From positions 1 to 58,613 of the forward strand of contig JADHNI010000014.1 of assembly GCA_016779585.1 (NCBI GenBank): a stretch of DNA of 58,613 nucleotides, read 5' to 3'. The notes beneath the pieces are model-generated. The model did no database searches and was not told the DNA's origin. It saw only the letters and a list, made by a program, of their open reading frames with translations. The stretch comes from Pseudomonadales bacterium. Lineage in GTDB: Bacteria; Pseudomonadota; Gammaproteobacteria; Pseudomonadales; Azotimanducaceae. The first letter of the stretch is position 1, and every line of letters begins with the position of its first letter. Positions 42,610 through 51,839 of the stretch are shown here, one piece after another. The position numbers were made by a program, and so were the translations under genes.

Positions 42610-43736
42610 ATGGACCGGAAGCTGTGGTGTACCCTGATGACACCGGGAGTAATCCATGCGACCCACAATGTCAGAAGGCCTGCAGAAACCGGAAGCGGCA
42701 CGAGCGCAAACAGCAGGATCCAGAAGCCAAAGAAAAACGGCAGTCGTCTTAAGGCGGCTTTCTGCCGCTTCCCGACATTGTTCTTGATCCTGTTGTCGTC
42801 GCCGACCTGCATGTTGAACACGCGTGGACGGATAAACCAGCCGTTGGCGATCAACACCATGACAAAGAGTGGCCAGAACACGGGTTCAACATCCATGTCC
42901 GGCGATTCGTCATAGTCGGCATGGCTTGTCGGTGGTGTTGCCAGTGCGCTTTCGATTTTCTGCCATACATACTCTGGTGTGGGCCGGGACACTGCGCCAC
43001 CAACATTTTTACGACTGGGTCTGCTCTGCCAGCGATAAAGCACAGTGCCATCCTTGCGCATGACCAGAACACCTGGCTGGAAGTGACCTTTCGGGTGTGA
43101 CATCCAGGTATCTCCGCCCTGTACCAGTTCCATATCCCAATGGGTGGTAAACAGGTCTATCCAGTCGCGCTCGCGGCATTCGGAAAGGATTTCCTGGTGT
43201 GGGTCGCCGATATGGCGCATCCCGGTTTCCCAGTCACGTTCAGCATGGCTCGCCAGTGTCTGTGGTTCACTCGTTACGGCAATGACCTCACCACCGGCTT
43301 CCCTGATGCGTTGCGAGACACCTGCCCCGCCATAGCCGCGTAATTCTTCGCGGCAGGGAGATCACCAGAGGCCGCGATAAAACAGCAGGACGACAAATTC
43401 AGAATCAGCCAGTACCCGGTTGAGCCATCCTTTACGTTTGCCTTCCGGTGGGTCCAGCTCCGGAGCGGGCGACCCTGTAACGATGTCTTCCTCGGGCATG
43501 TAGGTGACCTGGTGATCGTTTGTCACCCTGAATGCCTCGCGCAGACAGACGTCCTGACCATCGAGTGTGCCGCAAAGAATCAGCTGCAGGTCATCGTTGG
43601 GGCCCGATAGCGCGCCGGGTTCCTCTTCGATAATGCCGGTAATCTTGAACTCAGCACTCTTGTGACTTGAGAACCAGGCCAGTGCGGCGTTGGCCTTTGC
43701 GCCCAGGTGTTCAGGGACCTGTGTTTGGACTTTCAT
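42606..43736 (-). CDS. Thioredoxin-fold selenoprotein 2 with C-terminal membrane helices (in-frame TGA read as Sec)
   Basis: 376 residues if TGA 43364-43362 is read as selenocysteine (codon 125). An unrecognised N-terminal domain (1-85) precedes an AhpC/TSA-type fold, FVVLLFYRGLW-U-SPCREEL, where relatives have R-G-x-W-C-P-x-C, followed by EVIAVTSEPQ and GVLVMRKDGTVLYRW. C-terminal helices (about 300-318 and 342-372) anchor it. No stop occurs between the TGA and the final stop, and a 6-bp GC hairpin follows the TGA. It is coupled by ATGA to the aromatic amino acid hydroxylase. If Sec is not inserted, only 124 residues are made. Confidence 0.83.
43335..43354 (-). promoter_or_regulatory. Candidate bacterial SECIS hairpin 2
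   Basis: Downstream of TGA 43364-43362 on the minus strand: stem GCCGCG (43354-43349), loop AAGAATTA, stem CGCGGC (43340-43335), all six pairs perfect. An inner A-U pair would leave a GAAU loop beginning with G. The stem starts 7 bases after the TGA and the loop 13, slightly closer than typical. Confidence 0.55.
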
Positions 43737-43760
43737 GGGATCAGTGTACCTGCTTATACC

Positions 43761-45038
43761 CTATGCCATCACGCCCCGTGTCTCCTGGATTGTGCGGTTG
43801 CGTGAGTAAAAACCCAGGTCGATGCGTTTGTTAATGTGCGTCAAAGCGAGCTGTGCTGGTGCGTGGTCGTGATCTGGCGCGGTCATGACTTCCGCCATGA
43901 TCTCTCCAATCAGCGGTCCGTTCTTGAACTGATTGCCGCTGGTGCCGATCGCCACAAAAAAGTTATGCACGTCAGTTTTGTCGTAAATCGGTATCCAGTC
44001 TGTTGAAACATCGTAAACACCCACCGTGCCTTTAGCCTGGTTGGGGATCTGGTACTGGGGAAAGCGCTGTGCCGCTCGCATGGCCTGCCGGGTCCAGTGA
44101 TCAGTCAGGTTCATGTTGACGTCGTCGGGGTCGATGACGTCTTCATCATCGCAGGCGGGGTCGGTTGTACCGATCAGCATGTCATCACCGTCTGGTCGCT
44201 GATAAACCCCCGCATCCACGTCGACGATAAGGCAGGGACCTTTCTCAAAATGCGCGATCTTGTGTGAAAGGTAAGCCACCTCGTGGCGCAGTGCGCGCAG
44301 CCCTATGTTGAGATCGATACCAGCGATTGTGTTGACTTTCGAAGAGTGTGGTCCAGCTGCGTTCACGACTTTGTCAGCGATAACTTGACCCTGGCTGGTC
44401 ATCAACCTGAGGCAACCTTCTTCCTGGTCGATGCTTTGCACGGCAGTGTTGAACTGGAATGAGGCACCATGATTCTGCGCTGCGAAGAAAAGATTTCTTG
44501 CTGCCAGTTGCGGGTCGTTCACGTAACCGGCTTCATTCACAACGATCGCGTGTTCTATGGCACCTGATGAAGGCGAACCGAAAGCCGGGTCGTCATAGGC
44601 GCGCGGTGGACCATAGCCATCAAGGGAAATATCCGGAAAACGCCTGCGCAGTTCCTCGCCACCGACCACCTCGAAGGTTACGCCGGCGGAGGCCATGGCA
44701 TTCATCATGGGCTGCTTGCCTTCGAGTTCCCCCTCACGGAGGAGCATTAAACCGCCACACTCGTCGTAGCGGGCAAGTGGTTCACTCGAAGCAAGCCCAA
44801 CGAAATCCGGCCATCGCTGCCAGATGAATCGGCACTCATGGGAAATACACGCAGACACCTCGTGGGTGTACATGGGCCGAATAATGGCGGAAGAAGCGCT
44901 GGTGGAGCCGTATCCGGCGGAGGGCAGGGCATCCAGGTTCAGGGTCTTGAAACCCCGCTTGGCCAGCGCAAAGGCGGTTGAACAGCCGACGATGCCGGCA
45001 CCGATGATGGCCACGTCGTAGTGGCCCGGGTCTGCCAT
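43761..45038 (-). CDS. FAD-dependent amino acid/sarcosine oxidase-like protein (DAO family)
   Basis: A 425-residue DAO-family flavoprotein. N-terminal FAD motif VAIIGAGIVGCSTAFALAKRG, VVNAAGPHSSKV, a second conserved stretch LRHEVAYLSHK, and the C-terminal FVAIGTSGNQFKNGPLIGE. It probably oxidises the C-N bond of a secondary or D-amino acid, or a related glycine derivative. It follows the HD-domain gene by 29 bases and is likely in one operon with it, facing the MarR regulator. Confidence 0.88.
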   Translation of the reverse strand: MADPGHYDVAIIGAGIVGCSTAFALAKRGFKTLNLDALPSAGYGSTSASSAIIRPMYTHEVSACISHECRFIWQRWPDFVGLASSEPLARYDECGGLMLLREGELEGKQPMMNAMASAGVTFEVVGGEELRRRFPDISLDGYGPPRAYDDPAFGSPSSGAIEHAIVVNEAGYVNDPQLAARNLFFAAQNHGASFQFNTAVQSIDQEEGCLRLMTSQGQVIADKVVNAAGPHSSKVNTIAGIDLNIGLRALRHEVAYLSHKIAHFEKGPCLIVDVDAGVYQRPDGDDMLIGTTDPACDDEDVIDPDDVNMNLTDHWTRQAMRAAQRFPQYQIPNQAKGTVGVYDVSTDWIPIYDKTDVHNFFVAIGTSGNQFKNGPLIGEIMAEVMTAPDHDHAPAQLALTHINKRIDLGFYSRNRTIQETRGVMA

Positions 45039-45067
45039 GTTATTCAGTCATCTCGCGTTGAAATGGC

Positions 45068-45640
45068 TTAGCCGAATTTTTTTGTCATCACCCGTCGCAC
45101 CATGGGTTCGAATTCTGACAGTGGCATGGTGTCGTAGTTTTCATCGAAAGCAGGCATGTCGTACTTTTCGATGAACTCTTTTGTGTGCTCGTAGTGTGGA
45201 TTGTCCTTGTGTGCGTCACGAGCGTTTTTGTCGCCGCCAACATGCTCAAAGTAGTAATAGCCCTGGAACACGGTGTGGTTCTCCAGCATCCAGTGGTTGG
45301 CTTCTGAAACAAATGGCTTCAGGATCGCTGCCGCCACGGCTCCGTGATCGTAGACACCCAGGGTATCGCCAATGTCATGAAGCAGGCAGCAAACGACGTA
45401 CTCTTCATCGCGCCCGTCGCGATGTGCGCGGGTTGCTGTCTGGAGACTGTGTTCCAGGCGATCGACGTTGAATCCGCCGCAATCACCATCCAGCAGTTTC
45501 AGGTGTTCCAGCACCCGGTCAGGAAGCTCCTCAGCATAGGGTCTGATGTGTTGCCCGATGATTTTCATATCTTCCTTCGTGCATTCGTCAAAACGGCGGA
45601 AAGTTGCCCGTTTTTCTGCGGCGGCTGGTTGTTCGCTCAT
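45068..45640 (-). CDS. HD-domain protein (possible HD-type oxygenase or phosphohydrolase)
   Basis: A 190-residue single HD-domain protein. Metal-binding His64 (RLEHSLQTAT) and the His88-Asp89 pair (CCLLHDIGDTLG) are seen, with a later YDHG and YYYFEHVGGD. Small HD proteins of this kind include phosphohydrolases and mixed-valent di-iron oxygenases such as PhnZ; the sequence does not decide between them. It is the first gene of an operon with the DAO-family flavoprotein, divergent from marR across 218 bases with repeated GGTATATAC motifs. Confidence 0.75.
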   Translation of the reverse strand: MSEQPAAAEKRATFRRFDECTKEDMKIIGQHIRPYAEELPDRVLEHLKLLDGDCGGFNVDRLEHSLQTATRAHRDGRDEEYVVCCLLHDIGDTLGVYDHGAVAAAILKPFVSEANHWMLENHTVFQGYYYFEHVGGDKNARDAHKDNPHYEHTKEFIEKYDMPAFDENYDTMPLSEFEPMVRRVMTKKFG

Positions 45641-45739
45641 AACTGTATTCCTGGTTTACAACGCAATGCCGAATGGTGGACGTGCTGCTTGCGCAGCGCA
45701 ACCATTTTGGCGATTTTGATCATCTTCCGTCAAATTACA

Positions 45740-45749
45740 GGTATATACA
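45740..45749. promoter_or_regulatory. GGTATATACA motif, copy 1 (possible operator)
   Basis: First of three GGTATATRC-like motifs in the gap between the HD-domain gene and marR; it is 100 bases from the HD start codon. Confidence 0.45.
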
Positions 45750-45770
45750 TGTTTCTTTTATAGCAATAGG

Positions 45771-45780
45771 GGTATATGCT
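45771..45780. promoter_or_regulatory. GGTATATGCT motif, copy 2 (possible operator)
   Basis: Second copy, degenerate at the right half, 31 bases after copy 1 (about three helical turns). Confidence 0.4.
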
Positions 45781-45843
45781 TGCATATTCAAGAAGCCGTG
45801 TCCTCGACGCCGGTCCCGACAAACTTATAGATCATCATATAAA

Positions 45844-45853
45844 GGTATATACC
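45844..45853. promoter_or_regulatory. GGTATATACC palindrome, copy 3 (possible marR operator)
   Basis: A perfect 10-base palindrome ending 5 bases before the marR start codon, where a bound repressor would block marR expression. Confidence 0.5.
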
Positions 45854-45858
45854 CGCAA

Positions 45859-46290
45859 ATGTCTGAAACCTCCGCAAACGCCCATGAATCCTGCCTTTGT
45901 ATGAATCTGCGTTCGGTCGCCCACCAGCTCACAAAGCGGTATGACGAGGCCCTTGCCCCGTCGGGATTATCCATCACCCAGTTCGCCCAGTTGCGTCAGC
46001 TGCTGACCGCAGAGCAACCAACCGTGAAAGATCTGGCGGAAGCCAGTGGTTTGGACCGCAGCACGCTGGGCAGAAACATCAAGGTGATGGAGAGAATGGG
46101 GCTGGTGTCCGTGAGTGTTGGTAAAGATGCACGCACCCGGACTATCAATGTGACGCCTGGGGGGCTTTCAGCCTTCAAACAGGCAGAGCCGCTCTGGCAG
46201 GCCGTTCAGTTGGAACTCAAAACCGATCTTGGCGCAGGTGGCCTGGGGCTGCTGGACCACCTGCTCGGTTCATTGTCAGGGGGAAAGTAA
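45859..46290 (+). CDS. MarR-family transcriptional regulator
   Basis: A 143-residue winged-helix regulator. LTKRYDEALAPSGLSITQFAQL is the dimerisation helix, VKDLAEASGLDRSTLGRNIKVMERMGLV is the recognition helix-turn-helix, and KDARTRTINVTPGG the wing. Two Cys near the N-terminus (ESCLCMN) could be a redox switch; this is speculative. ATG 45859 is chosen over the longer open frame from 45673, which runs through non-coding palindromes. The stop TAA is supplied by the GTAAAC part of the 46285 repeat. It probably controls itself and the divergent HD-flavoprotein operon. Confidence 0.9.
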   Translation: MSETSANAHESCLCMNLRSVAHQLTKRYDEALAPSGLSITQFAQLRQLLTAEQPTVKDLAEASGLDRSTLGRNIKVMERMGLVSVSVGKDARTRTINVTPGGLSAFKQAEPLWQAVQLELKTDLGAGGLGLLDHLLGSLSGGK

Positions 46291-46326
46291 ACTGTCCCCA
46301 ATTCTGGTGCGAAGTAAACTGTCCCC
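46285..46326. repeat. Two AAGTAAACTGTCCCC direct repeats after marR
   Basis: Copies at 46285-46299 and 46312-46326 in the same orientation, 12 bases apart, identical to the repeat at 19553-19618 read on the other strand. A further GTCCCC follows at 46337-46342. They fill the gap between marR and the convergent acyl-CoA ligase gene. Confidence 0.85.
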
Positions 46327-46358
46327 GCTGGAGGCCGTCCCCGGTTGTGAAAAGATAG

Positions 46359-48053
46359 TTAGACGGCGTCTGCCAGGTCCAGGGTGTCGCGGAGTTCCCG
46401 TTTCAGGAACTTGCCGTTGGCATTGCGCGGCAGGGGCTCCTTGCTGAACCACATGTAGCGAGGCACCTTGTGCCTGGCCATGTGCTCGAGGCAGAAAGCA
46501 CGGATCTCATCCGCGCCGAGGCTGGAACCTTCCCTTAAGTAGATGGAAACGCCCACCTCTTCACCCAGGCGATCATCCGGCACACCGAAAACGGAGCATT
46601 CCGCAATGTCGTCGATACGATGCAAGGTGGTTTCAACCTCTGAACAGTAAATGTTTTCACCACCGCGCAGCACCATGTCTTTTACACGGTCAACGATGAA
46701 GATGAACCCATCTTCATCGATGGTGGCCACATCACCAGTATGCATCCAGCCATCGGTGATGGTTTCTGCGGTCGCTTCCTCACGATTTATGTAACCCTTG
46801 ATGACAGGTGCGCCGCGCACCCAGAGTTCACCCGCCTGACCGGTCGCCAGCGCATTGCCGTTACCATCGACGACCTTGGCTTCAAACACAGGCATTGCTG
46901 GTCCGCAGCTCGCCGGTTTGTCGACAAAATAATCACCAGAGATAGAGGTGATGATTCCGCTGGTTTCCGTCATGCCGTAACCCGTGTTCGGGCGTGCCTC
47001 AACGGCATCGTCGATTTTCTTCACCAGGTCTGGCAGCAACTGCGCGCCGCCGCCGCCCAGGGTGAGCAGTGTTGAGGTGTCATACTTGTCGAAATCAGGA
47101 TGACTGATCACTTCCCGTGCCATGACAGGGACGCCGGTCATGGAAGTCACTTTTTCCGCTTCAATCAGTTGCAGGGCCTCAAGAGGATCCCACCGATACA
47201 TAAAGGTCAACTTGCCGCCGGTCAAAGTAGTGCCGTGGGCAACACAATTGTTTGCTGTGACGTGAAACAGTGGTGTTGTGACCAGCGCGGACCCAATGGG
47301 TGCGTCTTCCGGGTTCGGTGGTTCAACGCCCTGGTGAAGGGCAGTTGCATGAGCAGTGACAGTGCTGGCAAAAGCCAGGTTCATAATGTTGTGTACGCAG
47401 CCGCGTTGTGTCAGCTGGGCGCCTTTCGGAAACCCTGTGGTGCCGGACGTATAGAAAATACAGGCATCGCTGTCCGGGTCTACCGTTACATCGGGCAGCT
47501 CACCACCGGTTGCCTTTACGTCAGCGTAGTCGATGGCATTCTCAGCCGAGCTGACGAGGCGAATGCCCACCACTTTCATATCAGGGAACTTGCTGCGAAG
47601 GTGTTCGAATCGGTCCAGCCGTTCCTGGTCACAAAAAATTACTTTAGGCTGGGAGTCGTTGAGGCCGTATTCCAGTTCGTCTTCTACCCACCAGGCGTTA
47701 ACGCCAACGGCGGTAATACCGGTTGATACGCAGGCCCAGTATGCAAGCAGCCACTCCGGGTAGTTCCTGGCAGCGATGGCGACACGGTCACCCTGCTGCA
47801 CACCGTTGGCGAACAGCCAGTTGGCGATGGAAGCTACCTCCTGGTGTGCGTCTGCGTAGGCCCAGCGTTCTTCCCTGTAAACCAGGTAATCCCGTTCAGC
47901 AAAAGCGACAGATGCCTGCCAGATTTCCCGCAGGCTGGGCGGAGCATTGGTGTAAACGCGCATGGGATTACCGCGTACTTCGATTTCACCAACTTCAAAC
48001 TGCTGGCCCCTGGAGGTCAGTTGATCCCAGACCTTCTTGTAGGCGTCGTACAT
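46359..48053 (-). CDS. AMP-dependent acyl-CoA synthetase/ligase
   Basis: A 564-residue member of the adenylate-forming family that activates a carboxylic acid to its CoA thioester. P-loop-like FYTSGTTGFPKGAQ, GYGMTETSG, ELWVRGAPVIKGY, GWMHTGDVATIDEDGFIFIVDRVKDMVLRGGENIY and the C-terminal catalytic Lys in PRNANGKFLKREL. ATG 48053 has GGAG upstream; GTG 48071 is an alternative. It is divergent from a CoA transferase. The substrate is probably a fatty, steroid-derived or aromatic acid. Confidence 0.93.
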   Translation of the reverse strand: MYDAYKKVWDQLTSRGQQFEVGEIEVRGNPMRVYTNAPPSLREIWQASVAFAERDYLVYREERWAYADAHQEVASIANWLFANGVQQGDRVAIAARNYPEWLLAYWACVSTGITAVGVNAWWVEDELEYGLNDSQPKVIFCDQERLDRFEHLRSKFPDMKVVGIRLVSSAENAIDYADVKATGGELPDVTVDPDSDACIFYTSGTTGFPKGAQLTQRGCVHNIMNLAFASTVTAHATALHQGVEPPNPEDAPIGSALVTTPLFHVTANNCVAHGTTLTGGKLTFMYRWDPLEALQLIEAEKVTSMTGVPVMAREVISHPDFDKYDTSTLLTLGGGGAQLLPDLVKKIDDAVEARPNTGYGMTETSGIITSISGDYFVDKPASCGPAMPVFEAKVVDGNGNALATGQAGELWVRGAPVIKGYINREEATAETITDGWMHTGDVATIDEDGFIFIVDRVKDMVLRGGENIYCSEVETTLHRIDDIAECSVFGVPDDRLGEEVGVSIYLREGSSLGADEIRAFCLEHMARHKVPRYMWFSKEPLPRNANGKFLKRELRDTLDLADAV

Positions 48054-48132
48054 AAGGTGTTGCTCCGTCACTGCAAAGATTCGGTAAGATATGGATTCTG
48101 CGGTTGTGTTGCAAATGGCGGAGGGAAAATTT

Positions 48133-49335
48133 GTGACCTATCTATTGGAAGGAATAAAGGTTATTGATCTGGCGAGCTTTCTCGCCGGTCCCGGTGCCGC
48201 TACCCTGATGGGCGACTATGGCGCGGAAGTCATCAAGATCGAACCGCCCGGTGGCGATGGCTATCGTCGCCTGCATGGCCAGTGGGAAAGTGACTACAAC
48301 TGGCAGCTAACCAGCCGGAATAAACTCGGCATCAGTGTGGATGTTCGCAAGCCTGACGGGCTGGGTGTGCTGCTCCGCCTGCTGGAGGATGCAGATGTCC
48401 TGGTCACCAACTTCCGTAATGACCAGCTGGAAAAATACGGCATTTCCTGGGAAACCCTGCACGAAAAGTTTCCGAAGCTCATCCTGGCCCAGCTCACGGG
48501 CTACGGTAATGTCGGTCCGGACCGCCTGCGCCGCGGATACGATTCTACCGCCTTTTTTGCCCGGACCGGCATCATGCAGATGATGAAGCCGAAAGACAGC
48601 GCGCCGGTGTTTCCCCCCGGTGGAGTTGGCGACCATACAACGGCAATGTCACTCTTCGCCGGTGTGATGATGGCCCTGTTCAAACGTGAAAAAGAAGGGG
48701 AAGGCAGCTTTGTTGAGACGTCCCTGATTGGAACCGGTGCCTGGACCAATGGCATGCAGCTGCAGGGTGCGATCTCCGGTTTTGATCTCGGTGAACTGTT
48801 GCAGAAAAGTTCCCGCAGCCCACTTGCCAGTGTCTATGAAACCCGCGATCACCGCTTTGTCATCCTCGTGTTTACCAACCCCGTCAAGGAATGGCCAGAG
48901 TTTGCCAACGCCATGAAACATCCGGATTGGCTGGAGGACGACCGTTTCTCTGACGTTCGGTCCCTGATGAAGAACCGGGATGATGCACGTGACATGTTCG
49001 CGTCCGTGTTCAGCAGCATGACCCTGGAAGAAGTCTGCCTCGCGCTGGATGAGTATCACCTGACGTTCGGCGTGGTCGAAGGGCTGACTGACGTGGTGCA
49101 GGATGCGCACCTGGTTGAAAACGGCGTCCTGGTTAAAACCGAATCGGAAGATCCCAACTTTGAATGGACAATAGCCAACCCGATCAGGATTTCAGGGGAA
49201 GCCTGCCGCAGCGCGGGTGATCCGCCAGGCTACGGGGAACACACGAAAGTTGTACTCACCGAGCACGGTTTCTCAGACGAGGAAATCGCGGCCTTGATCG
49301 AGCAGGGCGCAGTGTTTACGGGTCAGGGTTCATAG
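48133..49335 (+). CDS. CaiB/BaiF-family (class III) CoA transferase
   Basis: A 400-residue family III CoA transferase. KVIDLASFLAGPGAATLMGDYGAEVIKIEPP and DVLVTNFRNDQLEKYGISWETL are classic, and the catalytic Asp follows in the RGYDSTAFFARTGIM region. GTG 48133 has a strong GGAGGG site 7 bases upstream and gives the family-typical start; the in-frame ATGs at 48091 and 48115 lie in or before that site. It moves CoA between acids, such as an intermediate of the divergent ligase pathway. Its 3' end overlaps the quinone reductase gene. Confidence 0.9.
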   Translation: MTYLLEGIKVIDLASFLAGPGAATLMGDYGAEVIKIEPPGGDGYRRLHGQWESDYNWQLTSRNKLGISVDVRKPDGLGVLLRLLEDADVLVTNFRNDQLEKYGISWETLHEKFPKLILAQLTGYGNVGPDRLRRGYDSTAFFARTGIMQMMKPKDSAPVFPPGGVGDHTTAMSLFAGVMMALFKREKEGEGSFVETSLIGTGAWTNGMQLQGAISGFDLGELLQKSSRSPLASVYETRDHRFVILVFTNPVKEWPEFANAMKHPDWLEDDRFSDVRSLMKNRDDARDMFASVFSSMTLEEVCLALDEYHLTFGVVEGLTDVVQDAHLVENGVLVKTESEDPNFEWTIANPIRISGEACRSAGDPPGYGEHTKVVLTEHGFSDEEIAALIEQGAVFTGQGS

Positions 49336-50330
49336 CCATTTGCAGTAACGACAACCTTGCCGACCACCTTGCGGTCCACCAGCATTTTCATGGCATTGAC
49401 GGATTGTTCCAGCGGAAATGACGCGCAGATATAGGGATCAATCGAACCCTCGGCCAGAAGCTGGTAGACAGCGTCCCGGGTCCGCCTGCCAAGTTCGGGG
49501 TCGCGCCGACCGATCTCGCCTGCGCGAACACCGATCACGCTGATCTGCTTGATCAGAATGTGATTCACAGCGGCTTTTGGCCATACCCCCGATGTAAAGC
49601 CGATAGTCAGGATTCGGCCGTTCCAGTTGATGCAGCGCATGCTTTCATCGAACACGCTGCCACCTACCGGGTCATAGATCACATCGGCGCCATTACCGTC
49701 GGTCAGTTGCTTGACCTTCTCCCTGAAACCACCAAGTGAACCATCCGGTTGCGTGTAGTTGATGATGTGATCGGCACCGCGCTTTTTTACGACCGCCAGC
49801 TTCTCGTCAGTGCCACCGGTGGCTATGACGTTTGCACCCATGAACTTACCCAGGTCCACAGCAGCCAGCCCCACGCCACCCGTTGCCCCGTGGACCAGCA
49901 GCGTTTCACCGGGTTGCAGGGAACCGCGAATCTTCAAGGCGACATAGGCGGTCAGGTAGGCAGTGCTGTAGGAGGCTGCTTTCTCAAAGGGAACCCCTTC
50001 CGGGACAGGTCGCAGAGCCCCGGCATCAATATTGATTGCTCCCGCAAATCCGCCGTAGCGATTACCGCCACTGACCCGATCACCGACCTTGAAATCCGTA
50101 ACACCGTTGCCAACTGCCACCACTTCACCGGCAAACTCGCCGCCTGGCGCAAAAGGTAAAGGTGGGGCGAACTGGTACTTGCCCTGGATCATCAGGATGT
50201 CGGGAAAGTTAACGGCGCACGCCATGATCTTCACCTGTACCTCCCCCGGTTCAGGAGCAGGCAGGTCGATCTCATCCAGGGTCACTGTGGTGATGTCGTC
50301 AGAGATCTCGTGGCAGCGTACCGTTTTCAT
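49323..50330 (-). CDS. NADPH:quinone reductase-like MDR oxidoreductase
   Basis: A 335-residue zinc-free medium-chain reductase of the quinone oxidoreductase group. PAPEPGEVQVKIMACAVNFPDILMIQGKYQ, FAPGGEFAGEVVAVG, the nucleotide motif VHGATGGVGLAAVDLGKFMGA, and VVGKVVV at the end. It reduces quinones or enoyl compounds with NADPH. The gene overlaps the CoA-transferase end by 13 bases and is divergent from the wax ester synthase gene. Confidence 0.92.
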   Translation of the reverse strand: MKTVRCHEISDDITTVTLDEIDLPAPEPGEVQVKIMACAVNFPDILMIQGKYQFAPPLPFAPGGEFAGEVVAVGNGVTDFKVGDRVSGGNRYGGFAGAINIDAGALRPVPEGVPFEKAASYSTAYLTAYVALKIRGSLQPGETLLVHGATGGVGLAAVDLGKFMGANVIATGGTDEKLAVVKKRGADHIINYTQPDGSLGGFREKVKQLTDGNGADVIYDPVGGSVFDESMRCINWNGRILTIGFTSGVWPKAAVNHILIKQISVIGVRAGEIGRRDPELGRRTRDAVYQLLAEGSIDPYICASFPLEQSVNAMKMLVDRKVVGKVVVTANGYEP

Positions 50331-50414
50331 TTTTCCTTCCCGAATAAAAGCGACAAGTTATCACAATATTGATACCCTCAGGCCCAGATCAACAAGAAGC
50401 CAGGAGACTGCGCT

Positions 50415-51839
50415 GTGGAACAGCTGACCGGCCAGGACGCATCTTTTTTATACGCTGAAACACCCAGCAGCCCCATGCATATAGGGGGTATCATGATCTA
50501 TGACCCTTCTTCGGTGAATGGTGAAAAACAGCGTTTTAAAGACATATTGGCTTTTGTTGAAGAGCGACTGCACCTGGCGAAAACTTTCCGCCAGAAATTG
50601 GTTGAAGTGCCATTCAACCTTGACCATCCCTACCGGATCGATGACAAGGATTTTGATCTCGAGTACCACGTGAGGCACATCCGGTTGCCCGAGCCCGGCG
50701 ACTGGCGACAGCTCTGCATCCAGGCGGCGAGGTTGCACGCAAGACCGCTGGACCTGACGAAACCTCTATGGGAGTTCACCGTTATCGAAGGCCTGGATTC
50801 TGTCCCCGGTCTGCCGGAGGGTTCCTACGCCATCATTTCCAAGATTCACCATGCCTGCATTGATGGGGTCTCGGGGGCGGATATCACGGAAGTCATCCAT
50901 TCACTGGAACCTTACCCGGAAGCGCCGCCACCGCCCTCGTCACCTTACAAAGGTGAGAGTGTCCCGAATCCGCTGGAACTGGTCACGCGTGCCCAGCTGG
51001 CTAACCTCACGCAGCCCATGCGATTTGCTGAAGTGATGACCCGTGCCATGCCGGCATTCTCAAGATTGCAGGCTGGTCTATGGTCCCGCGAATTCGAAAT
51101 GAACGCAGCCATTCCCAAGACGCGTTTCAATCACAAGATTACCGCTCACAGGGTAGTTGAGGGGCGAAACTTTGACCTGGCGGAAGTTCGCGCGATCAAG
51201 TCAGCCGTGGAAGATGCGACAGTTAATGACGTGATTGTCTCCGTCTGTGGTGGTGCGTTAAGAAAATATCTTGAGTCCAAGAACGAATTGCCGGCAGAGT
51301 CCATGGTCGCGATGGCGCCGATCTCGGTCAGGCCGGAAGAAGGCCGAAAAACCATGGGGAACCAGGTCGCCGCAATGACCATCAAGATCGGAACTGATGT
51401 CGCTGATCCGATAGAACGAATCAAGGCTGTGCATGAAAATGCGGCTGCCCAGAAAGCGATGACCAACGCCGTGGGCGCGAAACTGATGACGGACTTTCAG
51501 CATTTTATCCCGTCCACAACAGCGGCCATGGCGGCGAGACTATATACACAGCTTGGCCTGTCCGAATCCATGTCACCACCTTTCAACTGTGTGATTTCCA
51601 ATGTTCCGGGTCCACAGTTCCCGCTGTTTTCTTCCGGTGCAAAACTGGTCACCCAGCTTGGCCTGGGGCCGCTATACGATGGCATGGGAATATTTTTCCC
51701 GGTGTTCAGCTACAACGGGCACATTACGGTTACCGTCAATGCCTGTCGGGAAATGATGCCTGATCCGGAGTTCTTCGGTCAGTGCCTCCAGGAAAGTTAC
51801 GGCGAAATTAAAGATGCGACACTAGGAGAAACAGCATAG
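50415..51839 (+). CDS. Wax ester synthase/acyl-CoA:diacylglycerol acyltransferase (WS/DGAT)
   Basis: A 474-residue bifunctional WS/DGAT acyltransferase making wax esters or triacylglycerol for storage. Catalytic HHACIDG (His145-Gly151), N-terminal MEQLTGQDASFLYAETPSSPMH, PLWEFTVIEGL, VAMAPISVRP, GNQVAAM and the C-terminal FNCVISNVPGP. The length is normal. The GTG of the following APH-like gene overlaps its TAG stop, so they are co-translated. Confidence 0.95.
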   Translation: MEQLTGQDASFLYAETPSSPMHIGGIMIYDPSSVNGEKQRFKDILAFVEERLHLAKTFRQKLVEVPFNLDHPYRIDDKDFDLEYHVRHIRLPEPGDWRQLCIQAARLHARPLDLTKPLWEFTVIEGLDSVPGLPEGSYAIISKIHHACIDGVSGADITEVIHSLEPYPEAPPPPSSPYKGESVPNPLELVTRAQLANLTQPMRFAEVMTRAMPAFSRLQAGLWSREFEMNAAIPKTRFNHKITAHRVVEGRNFDLAEVRAIKSAVEDATVNDVIVSVCGGALRKYLESKNELPAESMVAMAPISVRPEEGRKTMGNQVAAMTIKIGTDVADPIERIKAVHENAAAQKAMTNAVGAKLMTDFQHFIPSTTAAMAARLYTQLGLSESMSPPFNCVISNVPGPQFPLFSSGAKLVTQLGLGPLYDGMGIFFPVFSYNGHITVTVNACREMMPDPEFFGQCLQESYGEIKDATLGETA

